Shown here: positions 29,499 to 41,399 of the stretch, in pieces
Layout: each line of letters opens with the position of its first letter
How positions within the stretch are numbered: position 1 is the first letter of the stretch
NCBI RefSeq assembly: GCF_030272615.1
Contig: NC_081407.1
Coordinates: 138,886,897-138,946,896, forward strand
From: Cryptomeria japonica
Taxonomy: Eukaryota > Streptophyta > Pinopsida > Cupressales > Cupressaceae
Reading direction: 5' to 3'
DNA length: 60,000 nt
Translations under genes and position numbers: made by a program
The notes under the pieces: generated by a model
The model's database searches: none
What the model was told of the DNA's origin: nothing
What the model saw: only the letters and a program-made list of their open reading frames with translations

Positions 29499-30982
29499 TG
29501 TTGTCAAGAAGGATTTCCCTTGATGCTAAGCCTTATAGCTCAACAATATCGTACAACATAGAGACATATTTACATTGGGGGTGACCTAAAAGTAATATTA
29601 ACCTCCAAATTATGGGATGGTTCCCTTAAAGATTCCTCCTAAAACTATTGAAACTTGCGTGGAAAAGGGGAGAGAGATTTCTTGAATTGAAATTCTATTA
29701 ACCTTTGGAGGTGATGCACCAAAATTGATAGTTCTACTTGTTATCTTAATTCACAATCAGACTCAATGGAAGAAGTTTTATTGTTCACAACTCAAATTAA
29801 CTCATGAAATGTAATTTTTTTTTTATAATAATGTTTTGGTTTTATTGTTGCATAAAGGAAAAATGAGCTTTCTCAATTTCAAACTACCTTAACCAACCTA
29901 ACACAACTTATAACATACATCAACATGACATCTGTTGCTTTAAAATGACATAAATGAGACACATTCAGAGATTTTGAATAGAAAAATGCAATAAACATAT
30001 CAAATCATTCATCCACAATGTTGAAAACCGGAAATATCTAAGAAAGAATGCACTTCTTCTTTATTGAATTTGAAAGGATATGATATTACATTCTGAAATT
30101 ATTCTAAAGCTGAAGTTACTTGAGAAAATATGAGTTACAATTCTTCTAGTCCTGGTGTGTATGCAAGCCAAAATAAACAACTAGAGAAGAAAGAAAGAAT
30201 AGAAGAAGCTTATAATAAAAAAGGAGTTGTTCTCGATTGAAAGTTGGACTGATGATGAACTGCACTTCTTGATTTGCATGTTGAAGTTGAACTTCTCTTA
30301 AATTGATTGCTCTCCTCTTTGAAATCTCCTCCAATATATCTCCTTTGGGTCACATGTGATGAGAAACCATGAAAAAGGAGTGTTATAATTGCCTCAAACT
30401 GATGGTGAACTGCTCCAAGACTTATCTCAAATTGGATTGCATTCATGTGGGGTCTCACATTAGTGTCTAATTATTGTATCTACCCTCAAAACTCCCCTTT
30501 TTTCTCCTCAAATAGAACCTTTAAATGATTACATGATTAAGTCTAATCATTCATATGACCCTCTTTGTGATGCATGATTCAAGGTCTCATTCATGAGCTT
30601 ATAAGTTAACTAGCCATTTTGGATGTAGGGTGTCTTCAAGAAGTTCACGAGTCAAAACTCCACATTTTCAGGCTTAGAATTGATTCTTCATTTATTTGTA
30701 TGACTCCTAGTTCCTTTACCTTATCTTTTAGGTGAACTCTCCTTGTTAAGGCATGAAAATTAATCAAGGAATTTGAATGCACCTTCATGATTTTAGTTTC
30801 TTCACATTTTTTTGCATGAAACGACTTTACCAAAATCGTAAGACCTCCATCTAAAGGTCTATGCTTTCATTGTTGTTATGAATTATTTATATTGTCTTGA
30901 AGGCTTATGGGACTACCCTATGCAATCTCCCTCATCATTGATTTATCTAGAGTTGAAGAGGATTTCACTTCCTAGAACTTCC

Positions 30983-32162
30983 TATTGGCAATTTGGAGGA
31001 ATTGATTATGTGTTGCATTGATGTTTGTCATTGATGTCAACACTAGTTGTTTTGCTGATCTGGAGATCTTCTCTAGTATGTTCTAGTTTGTGGAATTTGT
31101 TTGGATTGGCTATTCATGTGTTCCTGATGCATATCACATTCAGTTGGTTCGGGATTTGGTGATCTGGAAGCTATCATTTGTTCTAGTAAGCCTTTTGGTT
31201 ACCGTTAAGGGTTTTATCGACAGATCTTTGTTGAAGATCTTTTGATGAATTTGATAAGTTTTGTTGGTGCGGCTTCTAGAAGGTTATCGGGATATTGATG
31301 GTTATCATATTCATGTTCTAGTTGATCGGTGGTTTTTCTTTTGTCTTATGACGACCTATTATAGGTCTGGTCTTATTCTGCTAGGTTATGGACCAATTTA
31401 TGTAACGTGTTGGTTGATGCTCTCGATGTGTTACCGGTTGGATTTATTGTTTGGTTTATGTTGTTTCGGTCTTAGGCCGACTTGGTTTATCATTGGTTTG
31501 CAGGATTATATAACAAATTTGTTATATTATATTTTAGGTGGCCGACCTAATTGTTTAGCTCTCAGGTTGGTATAAATATGATGTAAGATCTCTTTGTAGA
31601 TCATGGTATATGGGTTATGGGATTATCTTTGTGCGAATAAGGTTGTAATCATATGCAGAGGTTTTGGTCAATCATAGGTGATCAAATTGGGTTTGTGTAA
31701 GAGGTTTAAGACCTCCGGTATTGAGCTTAACCTGACTGTGCTCAGGCATAGGAGATGTTATTCTTGCAGTTCATTCATCTTTTCAGATTGTAGTTTGGAT
31801 TTCTTTTGTAGTTAGTGAGGCTCTTTTGTGATGAGCAGTGCGCTCTAGGATTTTGGCCTTCTTGCATGTGCAGGCCCCTCTTATTGTAATCACATACTTA
31901 CTGCAGAAGTATTATCCAACTATGAGTAGGCTTCCCACTGTGGTTTTTCCCTTTACCGATTTTTCCACATACAAATCTCGATGTAATAAGTTGTGGATGG
32001 TTGGTAATTGTTGTGTGATTTATGTTTGTGCTTACTTCTTTTATTTTCTATTCCAGTATTTGGTTTATGCATTCGGGTAAAAGGTTTTGTGCTCTTAAAG
32101 TTTCATAACCTGTTGACAACTGATTCACCCCCCCTCTCAGTTGTCCACTAGTTATCCTAACA
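30983..32162 (+). repeat. 5' LTR of copia I
   Basis: Shares long stretches with 34241-35461, including GATGTTTGTCATTGATGTCAACACTAG near its start and GTGGTTTTTCCCTTTACCG near its end. It ends GTTATCCTAACA next to the primer-binding site. Confidence 0.92.
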
Positions 32163-32164
32163 AT

Positions 32165-32176
32165 TGGTATCAGAGC
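32165..32176 (+). other. Primer-binding site of copia I
   Basis: TGGTATCAGAGC (initiator Met type), two bases after the LTR. The inverted RT segment begins on the very next base. Confidence 0.93.
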
Positions 32177-32953
32177 ATTCCATACATAACTTATCCTCAC
32201 CTCTGAAAATGATATCATCAACAAAGACTTCAACAATCAATCTTTCATCATCAGTGATCTTGTATTATAAGTTACTGCCAACATTACCTTTAGTGAAACC
32301 AAGCTTCAAAATATATTTGTCCAATCTATCATACCAAGCTCTAGGAGCTTTTTTCAATCCATATAAATCTTTCCTTAACCTGCAAACCATTTTTTGTCAT
32401 CTGAAAGTGAAAATCCATTAGGTTTCTCAATGTAAACTTCCTTTTCAAGATCTCCATTCAAAAATACACTCTTGACATCCATCAGATAAACCTTGTATTT
32501 CTTATGTGCAGCATAAGCAAGAAATAATCTCACAGCTTCAATCCTAGCTACCAGAGAAAAAGTCTCATCATAATCAATTCCTTCCTTCTGATAATATCCT
32601 TTACATACCAATCTAGCCCTATTCCTCACAACTTGTCCATCCTCATTCAATTTATTCCTAAAGACCCATTTAGTTCCAATAACATTCTTATTTTTAGGTT
32701 GGGGAACTAAAGTCCATGTGTTGTTCTTTTCTATTTGATCTAATTTCTCTTCCATCTCATCCAACATTCATCTTTGCAAGCTTCAATAACAGATGCTGGT
32801 TCAACTTGAGAAATTAAACATACCTCATCAGTTGCCAGCCTTCTTCTTGTCATTAATCCTTTGTTCTTGTCTCCAATAATATGATCTTCTAAATGATTTA
32901 ACCTTACATACCTAGGAGTCTTCTGACTTTTTTTGTCCTTACTCTGATCTTCA
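32177..32953 (-). pseudogene. Copia I: inverted N-terminal RT segment
   Basis: Read on the minus strand this gives, in order, the pre-RT linker, [71 protein letters not shown], and finally FVDDIIF...GEDKLCME at its left end. It breaks exactly where the forward segment starts, so the two pieces are the halves of one RT, the first flipped. Some stops and frame changes are present near 32370. Confidence 0.9.
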
Positions 32954-33872
32954 GTTATGTATGGAATTCTCTGATAATATGAAGAATGAATTTGAGATGT
33001 CTATGATTGGGGAGATGAATTTTTTCTTAGGTTTGCAGATTACTTAGAATGATAAAGGTATTTTCATCTGTCAAAATAACTATGCTAGAGAGTTGTTGAA
33101 GAAATTTGGTATGGAAAATTCTAAACCGGTTGGTACTCCTATGGTTACATGTGAGAAATTGGAAAAGAATGATGCATCAGCTCCAATAAATCCTACAAGG
33201 TATAAATCTATGATTGTAGGTTTATTATATTTGACTCAAACTAGACTGGATATAATGAATACAATTTATATTGTATCAAGATATTAGAGTGATCCTAGAG
33301 AGAATCATGAGAGTGCAGTGAAAAGGATTTTTAGCTATTTACAAGGAACAATTGAGTATGGTTTGTGGTATCCTAAAAATGATGACTTTACACCATGTGC
33401 ATATATAGAGGCAGACTGGGCTAGAGATGTTGATGACCGAAAAAGCACATTTGGTGGAGCTTTCTTTCTTGGAAACAAACTTGTGTCATGGATCAACAAG
33501 AAACAATCATGTACTTCTTTATCTGCTGCTAAAGTTGAGTATGTTACTGCTGCTACTAACTGTACACAAGTTCTATGGATGAAGCAAATGTTGAAGGATA
33601 TAAGGGTAGATTGTAATGAACCAGTAGTTATTCACTATGATAACTCTATTGCTATTGACATATCAAAGAATCTGGTATTTTATTCTAACACAAAGCACAT
33701 TTCTATTAAGTATAATTTTCTGAAGGAGAAGGTGGAAGCAAAGGAAGTCGGACTGGTTTATGTGAACACTAAAGAGCAGATTGCAAATATCTTCACTAAA
33801 CCTTTTCCCAAGGAATCATTCAAGTACTTCAAAGACAAATTGGGGGTCTCTGCCCCTCTAGTTGAGACTTGA
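32954..33872 (+). pseudogene. Copia I: RT C-terminus and RNase H
   Basis: Starts with the 15 bases AGTTATGTATGGAAT, whose reverse complement begins the inverted piece at 32177. It then reads [36 protein letters not shown], the RNase H words YIEADWARDVDDRKSTFGG and YDNSIAIDIS, and ends VSAPLVET. Stops occur near 33045 and 33285. It is close to copia B in sequence. Confidence 0.9.
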
Positions 33873-34240
33873 GTGATGTTGATTGACATCAGTCTGACAT
33901 GTATTATCAGAACTATCATTTATTCTGGATATAATGAGTTGGTGCTAATACTTAGGGGGAGTAGTCAGTTGTGTGGTTTAGAGGATTTATGATTTTTATT
34001 TGATGTTTATGTGAGATTTTTGGCATTGATGTCAAAGGGGGAGAGATATTTATGTGAAGAAAAGAGCTTGATATGGATATCATTCACAGGGGGAGTTTGG
34101 TCTGTTCGTTCATAACTTCATTGTTATATCACTTTTGGGAGATTGTTGGATGTTTTCCTTTGGGAGAGACTTGTTTGGCATTTCTTGGAACTTGGATGTT
34201 TTTCACATTTAGTGTTTCCATCAATGCCAAAGAGGGAGAT
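33873..34240 (+). other. Copia I 3' untranslated region
   Basis: Four purine runs: CTTAGGGGGAG (33951), CAAAGGGGGAGA (34033), CAGGGGGAG (34087) and CAAAGAGGGAGAT ending at 34240, next to the LTR. No coding. Confidence 0.75.
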
Positions 34241-35461
34241 TGTTAGAAATTTTGAGGAATTGATTATGTGTTACATTGATGTTTGTCATTGATGTCAACA
34301 CTAGTTGTTTTGCTGTCTACCGGGTTCGGGTAGAGTGGTTGGATTATGATGTTGGTCTGGGGATCTTCTTCGGCATGTTCTAGTTTGTGGAATTGGTTTG
34401 GGTTGGTTATTCATGTGTTCCCAATGCGTATCACATTCAATTGGTTCGGAATTTGGTGATCCGGAAGCTATCATTTGTTCTAGTAAGCCTTTTGGTTATC
34501 AGTAAGGGTTTTACTGACAAAGCTTTGTTGAAGATCTTTTGATGAATCTGATAAGTAGTGTTGGTGCAACTTCTAGAAGGTTATCAGGATGTTGATGGTT
34601 ATCATATTCGTGTTCCAGTTGATCGGTGGTGTTTCATTTGGCTTATGGTGACCTATTATAGGTATGGTCTTATTCTGGTAGGTTATGGACTGGTTTATGT
34701 AACGTGTTGGTTGATGCACCCGATGTGTTACTAGTCGAAATTATTGTTTGGTTTATGTTGTTTCGGTCTTAGGCCGACTTAGTTTATCATTGGTTTGCAG
34801 GATTATGTAACAGATTTATTGTATTATCTTTTAGGTGGCCGACCTAATTGTTTAGGTCCCGGGTTGGTATAAATATGATGTAAGATCTCTTTGTAGATTG
34901 TGGTAAATGGGTTATGGGATTATCTATGTGTGAATAAGGTTGTAATCATATGTAGGGGTTTTGGTCGATCATATGTCATCGAATTGGGTTTGTGTAAGAG
35001 GTTTAAGACCTTCGTTATTGAGCCTAACTGAAACTGTACTCAGACATAGGAGATACTATTCTTGCAGTTCATTCATCTTTCCATATTGTAGTCTTGATTT
35101 ATTTTATAGTTAGTGAGGCTCTTTTGTGATGAGCGGTGCACTCTAGGTTGTTGGCCTTTCTGCATGTGCAGGCCCCTCTTATTGTAATCACATACTTACT
35201 GCATAAGTATTATCTGATTGTGGGTAGGATTCTCACTGTGGTTTTTCCCTTTATTGGGTTTTCCACATACAAATCTCGATGTTATATGTTGTGGATGGTT
35301 GGTAATTGTTCTATGATTTATGTTTGTGCTTAATTGTTATATCTGTTATTTCGTTATTTGGTTTATACATTCCGGTAAAAGGTTTTGTATGCTTAAAATT
35401 TCATAATCTGTTGACAAATGATTCACCCCCCCCTCTCAGTTGTCCACCAGTTATCCTAACA
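34241..35461 (+). repeat. 3' LTR of copia I
   Basis: TGTTAGAAATTTTGAGG...TTATCCTAACA, then the CTTCC duplication. It is about 40 bases longer than the 5' LTR, mostly through CTACCGGGTTCGGGTAGAG-like sequence near 34316. Confidence 0.92.
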
Positions 35462-36879
35462 CTTCCTAATAGATCTTTCTCATGACAAAAACATGAACAT
35501 TTTGGCTGTAATACATCTGCACCTTGGCAATGTGACTGTGACCTGTGTCCTTATTCATTACAACTCTTTGTCTTCTTTCGTTGTTGCTTATTGTCATGAT
35601 CATTTGATTATCTCACGCTTCTTCTTGTTGTCAATATAGTGATTGCTATTAAAGCCATTCTATAAATATCACCATTGTCTCTTTATCAATCATTTATTTA
35701 TCTTTGATGCCCAAATGAACTATTTCTTGACCCTCCCACTCATGATGTTTGAAGGATACCCTCAATTACCTTGGAATGCCATATATTTTCTTAATGCATG
35801 CTCTATTTTTGGTCTCTTGTGAACACAACCATTCTCATTATTCTAAGACAAAACTCATTCCTATGATTGAGGCAAGTGGATTCTTCCCTTTAATTAGATC
35901 TTAGAACTATGAATGACAGTAATATTCATGATTTTGATGGTCTCTAAGTTGCAATCTTAGGACTATATTTCATATCTTGGTGGATTTCTCTACTCTTCAT
36001 GTTAGTACAAGATCACTATTGTTATACCTTACATTAATATGCTCACAATGTGGACCATAACAATCCTTAAAAGTGAACCTAAGACTAACTTGAGGACTAT
36101 TGCCATCATTAAGAGCATTGGACTCATACAATATGCAACATAATTAAGAAAATAAATAAATTATTCAACTAGAGACCTTATTCAATTTTTGTGCTCTCAT
36201 TTTGGTTATGAAGAAAACCTATGATCTATAATGACAGTGAATAAAAATTGATCATTTGGATGCCACATATCTTTAGACAGTGAAAGAAATTAATGAATCC
36301 ATTTGTTTCTTGGAGCATAGGACTTTGTAATGACTTGATACCCTTCCTCTAACTATGGATTTATTGACTACAAATCCTTGTTTGCCTTCTTTTGATTCCA
36401 TTTGATCTCTTGATTGTTGTTTCTCATGCACGACTTTTTGCATGCCACAAATTACTATTTTTTGGTGTGTTCTTGATGATGGAAAACAAGTGTTAGAAAC
36501 CTTGCATGATCTTTTTTTTTGTGCAAAAAACTCCATCAATCACAATGAAAGGAAAAAATGGAGAGTAGGCTCGATGTGAAACTCACATAAACCCTAACAT
36601 GCAAATTGAAAACTATGACTAAATTTTTTTATCTCCCTCCAAATGTGAAAATTAACTTTCCATTCACTTAATGCTATTTGGGAAAACATTACTTTTGTAA
36701 TTTTGAAATAATTAACTATAAAAAGAGGAATTGATACTTGTAACTTATCTTTAATAAATTAAAGACTCTTGGTTTGGTATTCAACTCCTTTAGCCATTAA
36801 ATTTTATCAAAACATTTAATTATGAAGGCCTAAGACCCTATGTGGAGCCATTTTTGACATAAAAAGGGCCAAGGGAACA

Positions 36880-37281
36880 AGTACATTAGAAACCCCTTGG
36901 TTAAATAGGCCAAGGTGAGATATAAGAGTGCATAAGATTATGATAAGTGTTGTAATCTTATGAAATGAGACAAAAAAAGGAAAAGCTATCATCCCACCTA
37001 AAGTGGAAAAATGATAGTGTGATACATCCACTAAAGGTGGATCACCCACCAAAGGTGAAAAATAATCATATGATAAAATCAATAAAGGTGGATAAGTGAT
37101 AGGATGATAAGACCACTAAAGGTAGAGACACCACATAAAGTGGAATGTGAAAACATGATAACACCACCTAAGGTGGAGATTCTCCTAAAAGCTCATATGG
37201 GGTCCCTAAGTAAGCTTAAGTGACATGTAATTAGAACCTATTGAAGGATAAACAAGGTACATAACCTTATTTACACCAACA
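36880..37281 (-). repeat. 3' LTR of D/J, right fragment, with CCACCTAAAGGTGGA array
   Basis: Continues the LTR after insertion K (words CCTTGG.TAAATAGGCCAAGG and GATAGTGTGATACATCCACT shared with 48390-48510). It holds seven copies of a CCAC-AAAG-GTGGA word near 36994, 37028, 37046, 37079, 37113, 37131 and 37164. It ends ...TTTACACCAACA, followed on the plus strand by CTCCCCCTTAAG, which is the polypurine tract of the minus strand. Confidence 0.78.
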
Positions 37282-39055
37282 CTCCCCCTTAAGTGCAACT
37301 TAGGGATAATATACACAAAAGATAGCAATACAAGATGGGTCCTAACTACTAGGCTATGTTAGGTACCCATGTACAAAAGCAATGCAAATTTGTCATAAAT
37401 AGAGAAAAGGAGAAAACCTAGTGGTCAAAAACTCCTCCCCAAAAGAGAGATAGAAAAAGAAAATACTCTCAAACAAGAATGAGAAGGACAAAACCCCATT
37501 TGAGGAAAAAGTCCCCCCATAAGAGAGAATAAAAGAGACCATGCAACTCCCCCCCCCCCCTCAATGTATAATGTGCACCAATGGTAGTAGCTTGAAATTA
37601 GATGTAGAAGATGGTCCAAAATTGTTGAACAATGTTCCTCCCCTTAGGAAGAAACAAAATCAAAGGTATATGTATGAAGTCATCCCATTCCTGAAAGAAA
37701 TATGTAGGAATAAAATTCAAGGTGTATAGAGTCTCTAAAAATTGCTCAAGTGTCCCCATGTTGGAAATAATTGCCATTGATATCTATACATAAAGAACAT
37801 CTAATCGTCAAAGTGAAAAGATGTTGAAGAGTATTGATGTGTCTATCATCCATCAAGAAAATATCAATCAAGCGCTAACTGTTATGATTCCTAAATCTAC
37901 ATATTGTGATAAGGCTATAAATGTCAGGCCACGGATAAACTGGCTCCAAAAAGTGGTTATAAACTTCATGTTATTGAATTTTTTGAAAAATAAAAACCAC
38001 AGCTTGCTCTATTGATCACGATGAAGGATTTGTAATTTTTGACTAACCTTCATGTTATTGACTTTTTCGTGATGTTTTGAAGCTAGTTTAGTCATCACCT
38101 AAATGCCAAGTGCCACATAGATATGTGAGAAGTAGATCCTCGACCACCATTAGCACAGCTTAATACAAGCATGATTAGACAAAGTGGTTTGCAAAGACTC
38201 TACTAAGTGACTTCAAGAGGACAAAGACATGTGTAAAGAAGTGACATACTACAAAGCATTGATATATGACAACGTTGATGGACAATAGTGATATAAGATA
38301 GAGCAGAGATATAACATAAAGCAATGCCCTATATCAAGAAAGACATGATTCATTATAAAGCCAACGATTATATAAATGAAGGTAGTCGACTTAAATATAA
38401 AGGTAGATCTAGATGTTGAGATCTTCATTGGACGTTACAAGAAATACAAGATGAGTTAAGTGGTAATGATAAAAGAGAAAATGCAGGTTGACTCTCTAAT
38501 GATAATGAAAGTCGAAGTATTCAAGCTGTGAGAATAATGAAGGTTGAAATATTAGTGACAGAGCCCCTGTTTACAGACTTAGTGATAGTTATGTAATTTG
38601 GTAATGAAACATACAAAGGGAGGAGATTTAATTGATAATTGTAAATACCTTTGTCTTTGTTAATAAAGAACAACAATAATAATAAAAAGAAAGAGATGCC
38701 ATATGAGAAGGAATGGGTGCTTGTTAAAGAAAATAATAGCACCAACTTAATAAGGTAGTTAATTAAGAAGAGTTGTGTATGGTTTGAGGAAGGCTATCCT
38801 CATTCAAGGGTTGTGTCTACTCATAGAAGGTTAAATATATTTAAAAAGATTGTAGTTCATTGAATTAGGAGTGTGTAAGTGGTGTGCATAAAGAAGTAAG
38901 AGAGAAAAGAGGAAGAATTGGTGTATGTTCTAATACCATACTTTAGACCAAATTATGAAGGAAGTACCTAGAACCTTATTGCAGATTTGAAAGGAAAGAA
39001 GGTATACTTTGTGATTGTTTATTTTCATATTATAGAAATAGTGAAAGAGGGAGAT
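37282..39055. other. Interior of D/J, no recognisable gene
   Basis: Starts with a minus-strand polypurine tract (37282-37293). The rest is AT-rich and broken in all frames. A C-run lies at about 37548-37561. A purine run at 38617-38631 (AAAGGGAGGAGAT) and another, GAAAGAGGGAGAT, at about 39043-39055 next to the F LTR suggest remnants of one or more plus-strand element ends. I see no protein domain. Confidence 0.4.
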
Positions 39056-39118
39056 TATTGAAGAAGAAAATTATACCAAAATTTATTGGTGAAATTGGCG
39101 CTTCATGTTTTGTAGGTT
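39056..39118 (+). repeat. Copia F LTR, left fragment
   Basis: Follows a purine run GAAAGAGGGAGAT and begins TATTGAAGAAGAAAATT (TG mutated to TA). It is cut after 63 bases by chromovirus E at AGGTT and resumes at 45375. Confidence 0.55.
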
Positions 39119-39904
39119 TGGTGCAGTCACCGATTAAGAGGAACCTCAAAGAGATCAATCTTGATCGGGCAGCAAGAGTAGACACAATGGAAACAAGAGG
39201 ATATGATGGAGACAATGCAAAATGGAATGTATTAGATCATGAAAACTGATTACAAGCAACCAATAACATCTGGGTTACAAGATTTGGCTCACTGGCCTGC
39301 CACATACATGCTCAATTACAGAACAGGTCAACTCCGGACCTCTAAATATAAGATCTATCTTTTATGTTCTATCTTACTTCTCTGGAATGAATTCTAAAGC
39401 TCAATTACAATGATTTATAGGATCCAAGGGGATTCGGTCGGCCCAAAAGGGAACACATGTCGAAGAAAAAGATCAAACATGTAAAACCAATGGGTCGGCC
39501 TTCGCCAAAGAGATTCCTCCAGAAAATCCAAAGGATGATGTGCATATCAAAGGGAAGGTTGGCCACATGCCAAGGAACATCGGAATCAATGAATTGGGCT
39601 CCACAAGCTACAAAAAGGATCCGATAGATTCACCAATACAAATAGGTCCAAGCGGTTCTGGTGCCCAAAAATTGTCTTGAAATCCGAAATCGATAACTTG
39701 CTGGAAAATTATCCAAATGCTTTGCGGTTTAGGAATAAGGAAGATGATCGTGTTCTCAAGAAAATTCTAGCTTTACAAGATCTGGTGAGCCAATGCAATA
39801 AAATATAGAAAGGAATGTTGAAACTGCAAAACAGAAAATAAACTAAAAGGAAATGTTTTTTGGTTGATGCAAGATTGCCAAGAACCGGGGATGCTCCTAC
39901 ATCA
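39119..39904 (-). repeat. 3' LTR of chromovirus E
   Basis: TGGTGCAGTCACCGATT...GCTCCTACATCA on the plus strand. It aligns along its whole length with 44585-45369 and with 56621-57415. Confidence 0.92.
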
Positions 39905-39935
39905 AACATCCAAGGTTGTTGAAAAAGTGAGTCCC

Positions 39936-40289
39936 TCACTTTGTTGAGGTCAGAGGAAAACCAAGGCGGTCCACCTCTGCCTCAGAAATCCAAGATGAAT
40001 ATTCAATTGGCCTATCCTTCCACTTCACAAGATACTCTTTGTACTGACTACTCGAGGTACTACGCCCAATCCTACTATCCAAAATGTCTTCAATCTGCTT
40101 TGGCTCCTTCCGGGGTAACTGTTTCTCTAGTTTTGCAATACTATCTTCGTTGAGTTCTGACTCATGGTGCTGATGCAAATCTGCAATGTTGAATATAGGT
40201 GAAATACTCAAGCTATTTGGTAACTCCACTTCATATGCATTTCCAGAATTGAACTTCCTCAAGATCTTACAAGGTCCAAACTTCTTCAT
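39936..40289 (-). pseudogene. Chromovirus E integrase tail and chromodomain
   Basis: The N-terminal part (KKFGPCKILRKFNSGNAYEVELP) is the conserved integrase C-terminal fold. The chromodomain is IEDILDSRIGRSTSSSQ then YKEYLVKWKDRPIEYSSW. Chromodomains bind methylated histone H3 and direct integration to marked chromatin. The first aromatic-cage position cannot be judged without alignment. It is in frame with the integrase core except for a stop between them. Confidence 0.9.
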
Positions 40290-41250
40290 CTACAACTTGT
40301 TGTAGGTTCCAACTGAAAATATTTCTTTTCTCAAATATACCATCACTTCATCACCAACTTCAAACTCCTTATGTCTTTTCTTCTCATCTTCCATCTCCTT
40401 ATACTTGTTGTTCATATCCTCTAAATGTTGTTTAACTTGAATATGCAAGGCCTTCATGTGATTTGCAAATTCTTCTGCCTCTGCACTCCGCTTGTCTTGA
40501 TTACTGATATCTCTCAATTTTGATATACCTCTAGAGTGTGCTCTCGTAACAATCTCAAAAGGTGTTCTTCTGGTACTCCTATTTATTGAATTATTGTAGG
40601 CAAACTCTTCTTGTACAAGAATCAAATCCCAACTTCCGGTTTTCTCTCCAACTAAGCATCTCAACAAATTTCCCAAGCTCCTGTTTACTACCTTTGTCTG
40701 TCCATTAGTCTGTGGATGAAAAGTAGAATTGAATTTCAAATTTGTCTTCATCTTCTTCCATAATGTTCTCCAAAAATAACCAACAAACTTATTATCTCTG
40801 TCTAAAACTATGCTCTTAGGTAATCCATGCAATCTCACCACTTCCTTGAAAAATAGGTCAGCCATATGCACTGCATTTGATGTCTTCTTACAAGGTATGA
40901 AATGAGCCATCTTCAAGAATCTATCTACCACCACAAATATAGAACCATTTCCTCTTTGTGTCTTAGGAAATCCAAGTATGAAATCCATGCTTATGTCTTC
41001 CTAAGGTCTCTTTAATATTGTCAAAGGCTTATACAATCCCATTCTAACTACTACCTTTTGCAACTTGACAAAATCTATAGCTCTGCACAAATTTCCTAAC
41101 ATCCTTATGAATATGAGGCCAAAAGTAATGTTCACTCACCAATGCTATTGTTTTGTCAACACCAAAGTGTCTGACTAATCCTCCACTATGTTTTTACTTT
41201 ATCAAATTCTCCCTTATAAAAATCTTAGGTATACACAACTGAACTCCTCT
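40290..41250 (-). pseudogene. Chromovirus E integrase core
   Basis: MDFILGFPKTQRGNGSIFVVVDRF supplies the first Asp and LDRDNKFVGYFW the second. The third position reads NGQTKVVNRSL: the Glu usual in this motif (NGQTE) is Lys (codon 40692-40694), which should abolish catalysis. The zinc-binding N-terminal part lies in broken frame at about 41020-41250. Confidence 0.87.
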
Positions 41251-41399
41251 GAATAACATGAACATCCTATATGAAATAATCTAACCATTTGCTTCTATCC
41301 ACCATAACCAATTCTCTACAGACTCTCCAAGGTTCTGCAAAATTTGGATCATCATCAAACAAGGTCTTCAATTCCTCAAATCCTAGTATTGTCACTCTC

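Larger units (their letters stand above)
30983..35461 (+). mobile_element. Copia I: deletion derivative with an inverted RT segment
   Basis: LTRs lie at 30983-32162 and 34241-35461 (the right copy is TGTTAGAAATTTT...CCTAACA; the left start is mutated to TATTGGCAATTTGG). CTTCC flanks it at 30978-30982 and 35462-35466. The interior is only about 2.1 kb: primer-binding site, an RT piece in reverse orientation, the RT end and RNase H in forward orientation, then polypurine runs. Gag, protease and integrase are absent. It belongs to the same family group as copia B. The LTRs differ clearly, so it is not recent. Confidence 0.92.
29499..36879. mobile_element. Insertion K (unclassified) inside the D/J LTR, itself hit by copia I
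   Basis: The D/J LTR is cut after AGTAT and resumes with AGTAC, a near-perfect 5-bp duplication. K then begins TGTTGTCAAGAAGG and ends AAGGGAACA, consistent with TG...CA ends. Leaving out copia I, K is about 2.9 kb. Neither strand shows gag or pol, and I did not find a repeated LTR inside it. It could be a non-autonomous LTR element, a solo LTR of unusual length, or several insertions. Stretches 29500-30982 and 35467-36879 contain no supportable gene. Confidence 0.5.
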
